Positions 1 through 7,724 of a stretch of 28,927 nucleotides of DNA are shown here, piece after piece (the stretch's first letter is position 1; each line of letters opens with the position of its first letter). The notes beneath the pieces were generated by a model that searched no databases, was not told the DNA's origin, and worked only from the letters and a program-made list of their open reading frames with translations. The translations under genes were made by a program, and so were the position numbers. The stretch is from JBQCHF01 sp051953655 (GTDB taxonomy: Bacteria > Actinomycetota > Actinomycetes > Motilibacterales > Motilibacteraceae). Where the stretch lies: contig JBQCIO010000136.1 in assembly GCA_051953655.1 (NCBI GenBank), forward strand, positions 1-28,927, given 5' to 3'.

Positions 1-894
1 CTCGGCATACTCGCCTGCCAGGTCGTAGTGGTCGCCGACGAGGAAGCCCTCGATGCGGCCGCGGGTCTGGATGAGCCGCGCGAGGTTGCGCGGGCCGGGG
101 GCGGGCTCGGTGTCGTTGTAGACCGAGATCATCCCGCAGACGGCGATGCGACCGTTCAGCCGCAGCGAGCCGATGCCCGCCTCGAGGTGGTCGCCGCCGA
201 CGTTGTCGAAGTAGACGTCGATGCCGTCGGGGGCGAGCTCGCGCAGGGCCTCCGAAGGCCGCTGCTCGCGGTAGTTGAAGGCCGCGTCGAAGCCGAGGTC
301 GTCCAGCAGGTGACGCACCTTCTCCGCCGACCCGGCGCTGCCGATGACCCGGCCGGCGCCCAGCGCCTTGGCCACCTGGCCGACCGCGCCGCCGACCGCG
401 CCCGCGGCACCGGAGACGAAGACGACGTCGCCCTCCTTCAGCGCGGCGACCCGGGTGAGCCCGGCGTAGGCCGTGAGCCCGGTCATCCCGAGCACGCCGA
501 GGTACGCCGACGCCGGGGCGGCATCCGCGTCGACGACCCGCGCGGCCGAGCCGTCGACGACGGCGACCTCGCGCCAGCCGAGCCCGTGCAGCACGTGGTC
601 GCCCACGGCGAACCCCTCCGCGCGCGACTCCTCGACCACCCCGACCGCGCCGCCGTGCATCGCCTGGCCGAGCTCGTACGGCGCGGCGTAGGACTTGGCC
701 GCGCTCATGCGGCCGCGCATGTAGGGGTCGACCGACATGACCACGTTGCGGACGCGGAGCTGGCCGTCGGCCAGGTCGGGCACCTCGCTCACCGCCAGCT
801 CGAAGTCGTCGGGCGCCGGCCAGCCGACCGGTCGGGAGACGAGGCGCACCTCGCGGGGGGAGGTCGAGCTGGGAGCGGAGCTGGGGGAGGTCAC
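1..894 (-). CDS. NADP-dependent MDR oxidoreductase (CurA/prostaglandin-reductase-like), 3' end outside the window
   Basis: Zinc-independent medium-chain dehydrogenase/reductase, probably reducing enones or quinones with NADPH in the cytosol. The reading frame is open for 298 codons from a GTG at 894 to the window edge; relatives have about 340 residues, so the C-terminus is missing. Visible motifs are SVDPYMRGRM (residues 54-63), typical of the CurA/PTGR branch, and the Rossmann glycine-rich SGAAGAVGGAVGQ (161-173), followed by FDNVGG (229-234). The zinc-ligand cysteines and histidines of alcohol dehydrogenases are not seen. The start is supported by GAGAGGA six bases upstream. It is host chromosome immediately outside the left boundary of the integrated element. 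The physiological substrate cannot be told from sequence. Confidence 0.85.
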   Translation of the reverse strand, partial: MTSPSSAPSSTSPREVRLVSRPVGWPAPDDFELAVSEVPDLADGQLRVRNVVMSVDPYMRGRMSAAKSYAAPYELGQAMHGGAVGVVEESRAEGFAVGDHVLHGLGWREVAVVDGSAARVVDADAAPASAYLGVLGMTGLTAYAGLTRVAALKEGDVVFVSGAAGAVGGAVGQVAKALGAGRVIGSAGSAEKVRHLLDDLGFDAAFNYREQRPSEALRELAPDGIDVYFDNVGGDHLEAGIGSLRLNGRIAVCGMISVYNDTEPAPGPRNLARLIQTRGRIEGFLVGDHYDLAGEYAE

Positions 895-1025
895 CGGAGT
901 CCTCTCGTCGTCGGGCAGTCACCCGAGCACAAGCGGACGCGCGCAGCATGTCTTCCCGAACCCGCTCATGCCTGGCAACGGGGCGCTGAGAGAGCGCTGG
1001 GGATGGGACTGGAGATGGGTGGAGG

Positions 1026-1073
1026 TGGAGCGGGTGACGGGAATCGAACCCGCACTGTCAGCTTGGGAAGCTG
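1026..1073 (-). repeat. Left attachment site: truncated 3' copy of tRNA-Gly
   Basis: Read on the minus strand this is the anticodon arm, variable region, T arm, 3' acceptor strand, discriminator T and encoded CCA of a tRNA-Gly(CCC). To its right the sequence does not continue into a glycine D arm or a matching 5' acceptor strand, so it is a fragment, not a gene. It matches 15407-15454 except at 1038 and 1052. Those two differences fall on opposite sides of the T stem and pair with each other, so this copy was once part of a functional tRNA; it is most simply the displaced original host 3' end. Confidence 0.85.
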
Positions 1074-1128
1074 CTCCTGATGGACACCTAGCCGCAGCTC
1101 AACCGCCTGTTTTGCCACCGAAATCGGT

Positions 1129-1153
1129 CGGCGTGACCTCTGTGTGACCTAGT
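1129..1153. promoter_or_regulatory. Putative integrase arm-binding sites, left end
   Basis: CGGCGTGACCT is followed by a second TGACCTA, with the two TGACCT units starting at 1134 and 1145, 11 bp apart, in direct orientation. The same arrangement with the same spacing occurs inside the right end at 15281-15305. Paired direct repeats flanking the core on both sides are what arm-type sites of tyrosine integrases look like. Binding by this integrase is inference. Confidence 0.45.
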
Positions 1154-1188
1154 GGCATCGATCTTGGGGCTGTGGATGGCGCGTTGGC

Positions 1189-1608
1189 CTACTCATTCCA
1201 GGGGTTGAGGAGAGGGACGCCGAGCGGTTCGAAGTCGGCGGTGTTGCGGCTGACGACCGTGAGGTTGCGCGTCAGCGCGGTCGCCGCGATCAGGACGTCG
1301 CGTTCCGGCCGTGGATCAGGAACATGCATGCGAGCCGCCTGTCGGACGACGGCGAGGTCGACCGGGAGCATCCGCTGGGCGAAGGCCGCGAGCAGGTCGT
1401 GCTCCAGCCATCGACGGAGGACCTCGCCTTGGGGTGGGTCGCGCCGTTCCAGCCGGGAGACGCCGATCTCGATCTCCATGACCGTGATGACACTGATCGC
1501 CAGGTCGTGGGTGGCCTGCCGCCCCGCCCACGCGCGGACGGCCGGCGCGGCACGCCCAGCGGGCTTGCGGAGCTCACTGATGACATTGGTGTCGAGCAGA
1601 TAACTCAC
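1189..1608 (-). CDS. vapC: VapC-family PIN-domain toxin ribonuclease
   Basis: A 139-residue PIN-domain protein, expected to cleave RNA (in characterised VapC toxins, tRNA or rRNA) with Mg2+ or Mn2+ at a four-acid site. The acidic residues are visible: Asp6 in LLDTNVISEL, Glu45 in VMEIEIGV, Asp104 in RPERDVLIAAT and Asp125 in NTADF. The length is normal and no lesion is seen. The GTG start overlaps the antitoxin stop (GTGA, 1605-1608), indicating translational coupling downstream of the antitoxin. It resembles the FitB/VapC subgroup paired with Phd/YefM-type antitoxins. It lies between the left att site and the integrase, a usual place for a stabilising toxin-antitoxin module. The RNA target is not predictable. 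Confidence 0.9.
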   Translation of the reverse strand: MSYLLDTNVISELRKPAGRAAPAVRAWAGRQATHDLAISVITVMEIEIGVSRLERRDPPQGEVLRRWLEHDLLAAFAQRMLPVDLAVVRQAARMHVPDPRPERDVLIAATALTRNLTVVSRNTADFEPLGVPLLNPWNE

Positions 1609-1844
1609 AGGTCAGGCACGGTCAGCGAAAGCTCCACCCGGCCGGGCTCCAGGTCGAGGTCATCGTCGGCCGACAGCCAGTCCACGATGTTCCGCTGATC
1701 CGTGACGAGCGTGCGGTACATCTCGATCGACAGCAGTACGTGGGAGGGCCGGCCGCGATCGGTGATGACGACAGGCTCGGTAGCCGCCACTCGTTTGGCC
1801 GCGCTGACGTCCTGGTTGAAGTCACGGGATGAGACGGTCGCCAT
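1605..1844 (-). CDS. vapB: Phd/YefM-type antitoxin partner of VapC
   Basis: A 79-residue antitoxin. The N-terminal part, including SSRDFNQDVSAAKRVA and PVVITDRGRPSHVLLSIEMYRTL, is the Phd/YefM DNA-binding fold; the acidic C-terminus (SADDDLDLEPGRVELSLTVPDL) would wrap around and inhibit the toxin. The ATG at 1844 is preceded by AGGGAGG at a good distance. It precedes the toxin gene and overlaps it by four bases, so the two form one operon. Members of this family repress their own promoter, alone and with the toxin; a near-perfect palindrome lies just upstream. Calling it VapB reflects the partner; by fold it is Phd/YefM-like. Confidence 0.88.
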   Translation of the reverse strand: MATVSSRDFNQDVSAAKRVAATEPVVITDRGRPSHVLLSIEMYRTLVTDQRNIVDWLSADDDLDLEPGRVELSLTVPDL

Positions 1845-1858
1845 CGCGAACCTCCCTT

Positions 1859-1874
1859 GTAGGTACGTGCCTAC
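1859..1874. promoter_or_regulatory. Palindromic operator candidate of the vapBC pair
   Basis: GTAGGTACGTGCCTAC is an inverted repeat with one mismatched pair, located 15-30 bases upstream of the antitoxin ATG and just upstream of its Shine-Dalgarno sequence. Position and symmetry fit autoregulation by a Phd/YefM dimer; binding itself is inferred. Confidence 0.5.
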
Positions 1875-1947
1875 GATAACAGGGGCGGCGTTCGGAGCCC
1901 CTCTGCGGCGCCCGAGTGTTCACCCAGCATGACCCCGTGAACGCCAC

Positions 1948-3177
1948 TCAGTGCTTCATGAAGCTGGGGCACACACAGTCGGACGCCACGCACCGACGCT
2001 CCCCTTCGGATGCGGCCATCTGGTGAACCGCTTCCCGATGGCCGCAGCGGCAGGTCCGCGCGCCGGCGGGTACTGCTGGGGCGGCTCCAATCATGGCGTC
2101 GAGAGCTCGCGCAATTTCGCCGTCGCGCTCGTCGGCCGCGTGCTGGTAGATCAGCGCGGCAGCCGGCGACGAGTGACCGAGGCGCCGCATGAGTTCCTTC
2201 GTGCTTGCGCCGGTCGCCGCAGCCAGGGTGGCGCCGGTGTGCCGCAGCTCGTGTGGCCGGACGGGAGGTAGCCCTACTGCCTGCGCGGCCCGGCGGAAGG
2301 TCTGACCGAAGTTGGCAGAGCCGAGGAACTGCCCGGAGCGGGTGCCGAACACGAGTGCGTCGGGAGAGTCAGGGACGAACCTGTCCAGGTGGGCCGCGAG
2401 CGCTGCGGCGACCGCGCCCGGCAGCGAGACGGTTCGGCGGCCCGCGTCCGTCTTCGGCTCGCCGACCAGCCACTTCCCGCCACAGAAGCGAACTGCCCGC
2501 TCCACCCGGAGTCGGGCGCCCCTGTCGAGGACGTCGCACCGGCGCAACGCCGTTGCCTCGCCGAACCGGAGGCCGCCGAATGCCAGGACGAGCACAAGTG
2601 CCCGGTACCGTGCGGTTCTGCCGTGCTGGCCCAGATGATCCGCGAGTGCCTGGGCTTCGGTGGCGGTCAGCGCGCGCGACGGACGCCCAGCCCTGGGTGT
2701 CCCGGCGTTGCGGAGTTTGCACGGGTTGGCCGCGATGACCTCGTCGGCCACCGCGACGCCGAGGACCGAGCGCAGCAGCCGATAGCTTTGCGCGAGAGCG
2801 GTCGGACCAGTGGCCCTCGCCGCGGCGGTGTGCCAAGCCCGCACCTTGGCAGGCGTGACGTCGCCGACCGGCATGGGGCCCCAGGTGCCGGCGAGATGGA
2901 GCCGCCAGAGCCCCGCGTACAACGAGCGGGTCGACTCCCGCAGGTCGCCGCGAGCGAGGTAGTCGCCCGCATACTCGCCAACCGTTCGCCTGCCCGACTC
3001 CGGCGCGCGCCAGACGCTTCTCACCGCGTCCGCCTGCTGCGTGGCCAGCCATGCGCGCGCGTCACTCTTCGTGTTGAACGTCGAGGTGCGCCGCTTGCCG
3101 TCGGGGCCGGTACAGCGAGCACGCCAGCGCCCCGAGGGCAGCTTGTCGACGGCCCCAAAACCCGCTCTCGATGTCAT
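1948..3177 (-). CDS. int: Tyrosine recombinase (integrase) of the element, with a Cys/His-rich tail
   Basis: Site-specific recombinase that would integrate and excise the element at tRNA-Gly. From the ATG at 3177 it has 409 residues: an N-terminal arm-binding part (about 1-65), a core-binding SAM-like domain (about 66-160) and a catalytic domain (about 165-360). Active-site residues are visible: Arg204 (GGLRFGEA), Lys242 (EPKTDAG), His309 and Arg312 (HELRHTG), His335 (LGHSS) and Tyr344 (ALIYQHA). After residue 370 follows an unusual tail with Cys376, Cys378, His380, His385, Cys396, Cys401 and Cys403. The ATG at 3177 is preferred over an upstream start at 3321 because AAGG lies before it and the longer form would overlap the excisionase gene. 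It is the third gene of a relaxase-xis-int run on the minus strand and the largest gene near the left att site. Confidence 0.92.
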   Translation of the reverse strand: MTSRAGFGAVDKLPSGRWRARCTGPDGKRRTSTFNTKSDARAWLATQQADAVRSVWRAPESGRRTVGEYAGDYLARGDLRESTRSLYAGLWRLHLAGTWGPMPVGDVTPAKVRAWHTAAARATGPTALAQSYRLLRSVLGVAVADEVIAANPCKLRNAGTPRAGRPSRALTATEAQALADHLGQHGRTARYRALVLVLAFGGLRFGEATALRRCDVLDRGARLRVERAVRFCGGKWLVGEPKTDAGRRTVSLPGAVAAALAAHLDRFVPDSPDALVFGTRSGQFLGSANFGQTFRRAAQAVGLPPVRPHELRHTGATLAAATGASTKELMRRLGHSSPAAALIYQHAADERDGEIARALDAMIGAAPAVPAGARTCRCGHREAVHQMAASEGERRCVASDCVCPSFMKH

Positions 3178-3271
3178 GCCATGACCTTGTCGTGACCCAC
3201 GGAGCTGCCAGTGTGGTTGTCCACAGGCGCCGGGCTCGGGTGCCACCTGTGGATAAGGGCGACGGAGGCGG

Positions 3272-3499
3272 TCACCGCCGGAGGGTCGGGACGGCGATCG
3301 GTTCGACGGTGCCCGCGTCAAGGTAGGCGTCGAGGTCGGATTGCCAGAAGCGCAGCGATCGGCCGGCCTTGGTGAACTTGATCCGGCGTTCGGCGACGAG
3401 CCGGTAGATGAGGCGCCGGCCGCAGCGGAGGTAGTCGGCGGCGCTGTCGACGTCGTGTAGCCGGTCAGCGGAGACGGGCGGGGGGCTGCTCGGGGTCAT
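3272..3499 (-). CDS. xis: Excisionase-like MerR/HTH_17 DNA-binding protein
   Basis: A 75-residue protein with a single winged-helix of the excisionase (HTH_17) type: residues 15-61 contain DVDSAADYLRCGRRLIYRLV, then RRIKFTKAGRSLRF and WQSDLDAYLD, the usual helix-turn-helix plus wing. In related elements such proteins bend DNA next to the att site to direct excision, and can also repress. It sits between the integrase and relaxase genes, same strand, 94 bases upstream of int and 70 bases downstream of the relaxase stop. The alternative of a plain small regulator cannot be excluded. Confidence 0.82.
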   Translation of the reverse strand: MTPSSPPPVSADRLHDVDSAADYLRCGRRLIYRLVAERRIKFTKAGRSLRFWQSDLDAYLDAGTVEPIAVPTLRR

Positions 3500-3569
3500 G
3501 CTGGCTCCTTCCCGTGCGGGTGGTTCCTCTGTATCTGGGGACGCTTGCTGGCCTCAGCTGCCGGGGGCG

Positions 3570-6500
3570 TCATCGGTGGACGCCTCGTCCGCGGCCGCGG
3601 TGATCGTGGTACGCGCGGGCGAGGAGGGGGTCGTGCTCGGGCCGGGGAACACGGTCCCGGCCCGCCTGCTGCTCGCGGCGGCGCGGCTGCCCGGCCTTGC
3701 GCGCGGACGGGAGGGGGCGGCGGGCGGTGGTGAGACGCTCGGGCAGGTCGGCGGCAATGTGTGCCCCCAGCTGCTCGGCCAGCTCGGCGCGGACGGTCGG
3801 AGTGGGGCTGGGAGCTGGGCCGAGGGGGTGGGGGTGGTCGGGGATGCCGGTGGCTGCGCGCCAGACGGCGAGTTGCCGGGCAAGGGCGGGGTCGGCGTCG
3901 CGGAGTCGTGCGGCCCAGGCGGTGGCGGGCAAGTGCTCCGCGGTGACTTGGGTGGCGAGGGCGTGGACGCGGTCGGCGCGCTGCTGCAGGTATTGGGCGA
4001 GCTCGCCGTGCTCGGGGTCGGGTGGGGGCGGCAGCCAGGGCAGCGGTCCGCCGATGCCCGGCATGGGCTCACCGGGGTCGCCAGTGCCGGGGGTCTGTGC
4101 GGTGTGGAGGATGTGCGCGTCGAGGTAGCGCTCGACCGCGACGTGCAGGCGCCGGGCGGGATCGGCGATGGCGGCGAGGGTGCTGAAGGCCGAGGGGCGG
4201 GCGTCGGTGCGGGCGAGCACCGTGCGCAGCAGCTCGAGCGGGTCGCTCGCATCCTGCCGTGCGGGGCGGGGGAGCGCGGGGTGCGCGGCGTCATCGCCGC
4301 CGCCGTCGTCGGCGGGGGCGAGGTGAAGGTGGTTGGCCGCCCGGCCGCGGGAGAGGGCGACGTAGAGCTGCTCGCGGGACTCGGTACCGGTCAGGACGGT
4401 GTGGGTGGTGTCGACGGTGGTGCCCTGGGCGAGGTGGATGGTGGCGGCGTAGCCGAGCTGCACGTGCTCGGCGACGTAGCCGGCCGGCAGGCTCACGCAC
4501 CGGCGGGAGATGTCGTGCCGGACGACGAGGCCGCCGTCGCCGGTGAGCGCAGTGACGGTGAACCGGTCGCCGTTTTTCACCCATTCCGCGCCGCCCAGGC
4601 GCAGGCGGCGGTCGTTGTGCCGCGCCAGCACCGGGTCGCCGACCGAGGCGGTGGTGCCGTCGCGCAGCGACACCCCGGCCGGGCGTGAGATAGCGCCTGC
4701 GGCGCTAAGGCGGGTGGCGCGAGCGCGGGCGTTCAGCTCGGCGACGAGGCTATTGCTGCCGGCCACCAGCAGGCTGTCGTACCCGGCGGCGCGGTCGGCG
4801 GTCCAGCCGGCCAGCGCCGAGTCGAGCGCATCGCCGACCGGCTCGTTCCGAGGGTCGTGGGCTGCGGTGTGGATGCGGCCATGGGTGGTGTAGAAGTCCA
4901 GGCCGGCCTCGTCGCCGGCGCGGATGGCGAGGGTGGCGGCGGCCTCGGCGGGGCCGGTGAAGCGGATCGGGGTGTCCAGTTCGGTGACGCCGTGGGCACG
5001 CACGAGGTCGCGCAGCATGCCGCCGGCGGCGGGGCAGGACAGCTGGGCGGTGTCGCCGACCAGGCGCGCCGATCCGCCGGCGGCGGTGGCGGCGTCGATC
5101 AGGTCGGCGAGGTCGGCGGTGGCGGCCATACCGGCCTCGTCGACGAGCACCAGCAGGCCAGGGCCGATCGGCACCCCGCCGGGGTCCCGACCGTGTGTGA
5201 GGGCTTGGAGGGCGGCGGCGAGGGTGAGCGCGGGCCGGCCGATGGCCGCGCCGAGGGCGGCGGCGGCGACCGCGGAGGGGGCGGTGCCGAGCACGACGCC
5301 GCCGGCGTCGGCCCAGGCGGCGGCCAGGGTGCCGAGGGCGGTGGTCTTGCCGGTGCCGGCCGGGGCGAGGGCGACCTGTACCCGACGTCCGGAAGCGGCC
5401 AGATCGCGCACCATCGCCTGCTGGCCAGCGTTCAGGGGGCGGCCGGCGGCGCGCGCCTCCAGCAACGCGAGTTCGACCAGCCCGGCGGGGACCCGGCGCC
5501 CGTCGACCTTCGCGGCGATGGCGAGGATCCGCTGCTCGGCGGCTAGCACCGCCGGTGTGGTGAACAGCTGGCTGTGCGCAGTGGTGTAGACGCTGGTCCC
5601 GTCGCGGCGGCGCAGCCCCGCAGGCTCTGTCAGGCCGACGGGGCCGCTGGGGTCCGACTCGAGAGGGCTTCCGAGTGCGATGGCGTGTTGCCCGGACAGC
5701 GCGATCGTCAGGGCCCGGTCGATCGCCGCATCGAGGGCTGCCAGGGGCATGCGCTCGCGGCGGGCGAGGCGTTCGATCTCCGCGCGGACGTGATGCGTTC
5801 CGAACACGGCGCGCTCCGCCGACACGGTCGCGATCGCGGCGTGAGCGGCCCGCCGCGCCCAGCCGGGATAGGCCACCGTTCCTAGCTGCCGTCGGTTGAG
5901 CACGTCGTGGATCAGCCGCCCGGCCCGGGCGGCGCCGAGGATCTGCTCGGCCTGGGCCGCCCAGGCGCGGCGCTGCTCGGCCGGGCTGCGCGGAGCGTGT
6001 TTACCCGGCCGGGTGGCCAGTGTGGCCTGCTGCGCCAGCCCATGCGCCTCGGCGGCGGTCGGCTCCCGCCGGTAGGTGGCCCGGAACCGGTCGAGCAGCT
6101 GCGCGCGGCGGTCGACGATCCGCGCCCGCCGGGTCGACCAGGCGTCGATCAGCGCCTCGGGGACCCCGGCGAGCTCGCGCACCGGCCGGACGCCGCGACG
6201 GGCCGGCCGGTCGGCGAAGGTGACGCCGAGTGCGTCGACCAGCTGAGCTTCGAGGCGGGTGTTGTACCGCTCCGAGGCTGCGACGGTCGCGGCGTAGAGG
6301 GTGCGGCCGTCCAGGGCGCGCCAGCGGCCGTCGAGGGTGGCGACCTTGTTGGAGATGGCGACGTGGGTATGCAGGTCCGGGTCCCCGGTGCGGGAGTCGC
6401 GGTGGGTGAATGCGACGGCGATCAGGCCGGTGACGTCGACCTGGCGGATCCCGCCGGTGCCCAGCCGGGTGTAGACGGCGGTGCGTTCCAGCCAGCCGAT

Positions 6501-6950
6501 GGTGTCCGCGACGGCCGCGGCGTGCGCGGCCTGGATTCGGTCGGCCAGGGCCGGGTCGGCGAGCGCCCACAGCGCGGAGACGCTCTTGACGGGGGAGAAG
6601 GTCAGGTCGTAGCCGGCCACGGACGGGCGCGGCCCGTCCGTGACGAACGGCATCCCCAGCGCGGTTCCTCGAGGAGTGCCGTCGCTGTGCGTGCCCGCGA
6701 GATCGGCGGCGTCGGGGTGCTGGCCGTGGCCGAACAGCGCCACCATCTGCGCCTCCGACACCGCCTCGCCGGCTCGCGGACCGCCCTCCAGCGAGGCCAG
6801 GCCGACGCCGAGCCACACGCCAGGGGCTTCGCCGCGCTCGGCGTAGTAGGCGCCCAGCGACCCCCGGCCGCGGGCGGTGTCGTCCGCGGCGGCGACCTGC
6901 CGGGTCAGGTAGGTGTAGCCCGACCCGGCCGCGAGCTTGTGCAGCGACAT
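3570..6950 (-). CDS. MobF-family relaxase with fused helicase (TrwC/TraA-like)
   Basis: Conjugative relaxase: it nicks oriT through a tyrosine-DNA bond and unwinds the transferred strand. From the ATG at 6950 it has 1126 residues. Tyr12 and Tyr14 (GSGYTYLTRQ) are candidate nucleophiles. Asp115 lies in YDLTFSPVKSVS, and the HUH metal site is formed by His183, His194 and His196 (FTHRDSRTGDPDLHTHV). The helicase half has Walker A LAPAGTGKTT (528-537), Walker B VLVDEAG (601-607) and a C-terminal YVALSRGR motif. The last 200 residues are proline/alanine-rich. An upstream in-frame start at 7019 is less likely because MSLHKL is the usual N-terminus. It heads the relaxase-xis-int run, in the place a Rep gene occupies in many actinomycete elements. 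No coupling protein or T4SS gene accompanies it. Confidence 0.92.
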   Translation of the reverse strand: MSLHKLAAGSGYTYLTRQVAAADDTARGRGSLGAYYAERGEAPGVWLGVGLASLEGGPRAGEAVSEAQMVALFGHGQHPDAADLAGTHSDGTPRGTALGMPFVTDGPRPSVAGYDLTFSPVKSVSALWALADPALADRIQAAHAAAVADTIGWLERTAVYTRLGTGGIRQVDVTGLIAVAFTHRDSRTGDPDLHTHVAISNKVATLDGRWRALDGRTLYAATVAASERYNTRLEAQLVDALGVTFADRPARRGVRPVRELAGVPEALIDAWSTRRARIVDRRAQLLDRFRATYRREPTAAEAHGLAQQATLATRPGKHAPRSPAEQRRAWAAQAEQILGAARAGRLIHDVLNRRQLGTVAYPGWARRAAHAAIATVSAERAVFGTHHVRAEIERLARRERMPLAALDAAIDRALTIALSGQHAIALGSPLESDPSGPVGLTEPAGLRRRDGTSVYTTAHSQLFTTPAVLAAEQRILAIAAKVDGRRVPAGLVELALLEARAAGRPLNAGQQAMVRDLAASGRRVQVALAPAGTGKTTALGTLAAAWADAGGVVLGTAPSAVAAAALGAAIGRPALTLAAALQALTHGRDPGGVPIGPGLLVLVDEAGMAATADLADLIDAATAAGGSARLVGDTAQLSCPAAGGMLRDLVRAHGVTELDTPIRFTGPAEAAATLAIRAGDEAGLDFYTTHGRIHTAAHDPRNEPVGDALDSALAGWTADRAAGYDSLLVAGSNSLVAELNARARATRLSAAGAISRPAGVSLRDGTTASVGDPVLARHNDRRLRLGGAEWVKNGDRFTVTALTGDGGLVVRHDISRRCVSLPAGYVAEHVQLGYAATIHLAQGTTVDTTHTVLTGTESREQLYVALSRGRAANHLHLAPADDGGGDDAAHPALPRPARQDASDPLELLRTVLARTDARPSAFSTLAAIADPARRLHVAVERYLDAHILHTAQTPGTGDPGEPMPGIGGPLPWLPPPPDPEHGELAQYLQQRADRVHALATQVTAEHLPATAWAARLRDADPALARQLAVWRAATGIPDHPHPLGPAPSPTPTVRAELAEQLGAHIAADLPERLTTARRPLPSARKAGQPRRREQQAGRDRVPRPEHDPLLARAYHDHRGRGRGVHR

Positions 6951-7019
6951 CACCGCTCGCCACCTGCCCTTCGTCCTCGGCGTCTGCGATGACGAGACTC
7001 CACAGGGGTGTTCGACCAT

Positions 7020-7434
7020 CCGTCACCCCGCAGGTCAGCGGCCTATTTGGCGGCGAGCCGAAGCTCCGGGCGACGGCGCTGTCGGGAGGTGTCAGGTCGG
7101 GGTGACGTTGCGTAGATCGTCGTGTCGCACCTTGGGTGGAACGTTGCGCGGGCCGGGGTGACACCCGGTCGCACCTCGACAGCCAACGACAACCTTCTGC
7201 GGTGGTCTGCCTGCTCCCCGCCGCCCCGATGATCACGGTCGGGGACGCCGCCGGAAGGGCCTCCGGTCCCTACGGGATGGCCTGCGGCCACCCTTCCCCC
7301 GGCGTCCCCGACCGCGGAAGGGCAGCTACCGGGGGCAGGCCGAAGTGCGGGCCCGGTGGCGTCCGCACTTGACGTCCACCCCATTCGGCATCCGTACAGT
7401 CCTCCGCGCGGGAGCGAGGCGTCGGTGGGGTGAC
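7020..7434. other. Intergenic region with oriT candidate upstream of the relaxase
   Basis: About 415 bases without a convincing gene, between the divergent relaxase and toxin-antitoxin genes. The most prominent structure is a long imperfect inverted repeat: 7237-7259 pairs with 7291-7313 over 21 of 23 positions (14 perfect pairs, two mismatches, seven pairs), leaving a 31-base loop that can itself fold (TGGCC/GGCCA). Closer to the relaxase, 7096-7185 repeats short words such as CGGGGTGAC and GTCGCACC and contains GGGTGACACCC. Relaxase genes usually lie beside their oriT, so this is where the nick site is expected. The exact nick is not identifiable. Confidence 0.45.
7343..7370. promoter_or_regulatory. 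Inverted repeat upstream of the DUF1778-type antitoxin remnant
   Basis: AAGTGCGG (7343-7350) and CCGCACTT (7363-7370) form a perfect 8-bp inverted repeat. A possible -10 element TACAGT follows at 7395-7400, 35 bases before the antitoxin ATG. Ribbon-helix-helix antitoxins repress their own promoters through such sites; whether this one is still used is unknown, since the operon is broken. Confidence 0.35.
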
Positions 7435-7706
7435 ATGAGGGCAACCGCACGGCTGGAAGTCCGGGTGCGCCCGGAGGTCAAGGCGCGCATCGAGCTCGCC
7501 GCCGAGCTGGCCCGGGTGCCGGTCAGCGACTTCGTCCGATCCGCCGCCGAGGAGCAGGCCGACCGTGTCCTGGCCGAACATCAGACGCAGACTCGCGTGC
7601 CGGCCGACTTCTTCGACGCCCTACCGACGCGCTCGATGCCCCGCCGCGCCCCAACCCGGCGCTGGCCGCGGCGGCCGAACGCGCCAGCACGCTCCTGCGG
7701 CGGTGA
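7435..7706 (+). pseudogene. DUF1778/TacA-type ribbon-helix-helix antitoxin, frameshifted near its end
   Basis: The first 60 or so codons from the ATG at 7435 encode a normal DUF1778 antitoxin (ATARLEVRVRPEVKARIEL, then RVPVSDFVRSAAEEQADRV). At 7621-7625 the frame slips. In the shifted frame the sequence continues sensibly as DALDAPPRPNPALAAAAERA and stops at 7704-7706, the expected end of such a protein. Without the slip, translation reads on out of the natural frame through the toxin remnant to 7977. This and the wrecked partner show the pair is decaying. The DNA-binding part might still be made. Confidence 0.7.
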
Positions 7707-7724
7707 CGAATCGGTCACGGCAGT

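Noticed and set aside
1030..1120. A second complete tRNA-Gly at the left end
   Set aside because: GCGGTTG further along could mimic a 5' acceptor strand, but it leaves a mismatch with CACCCGC and the bases between do not form a D arm of normal length. The left copy is a fragment.
3498..4688. Long plus-strand frame over the relaxase gene
   Set aside because: It is the mirror of the relaxase coding strand at high GC, glycine/valine-rich and without any family resemblance.
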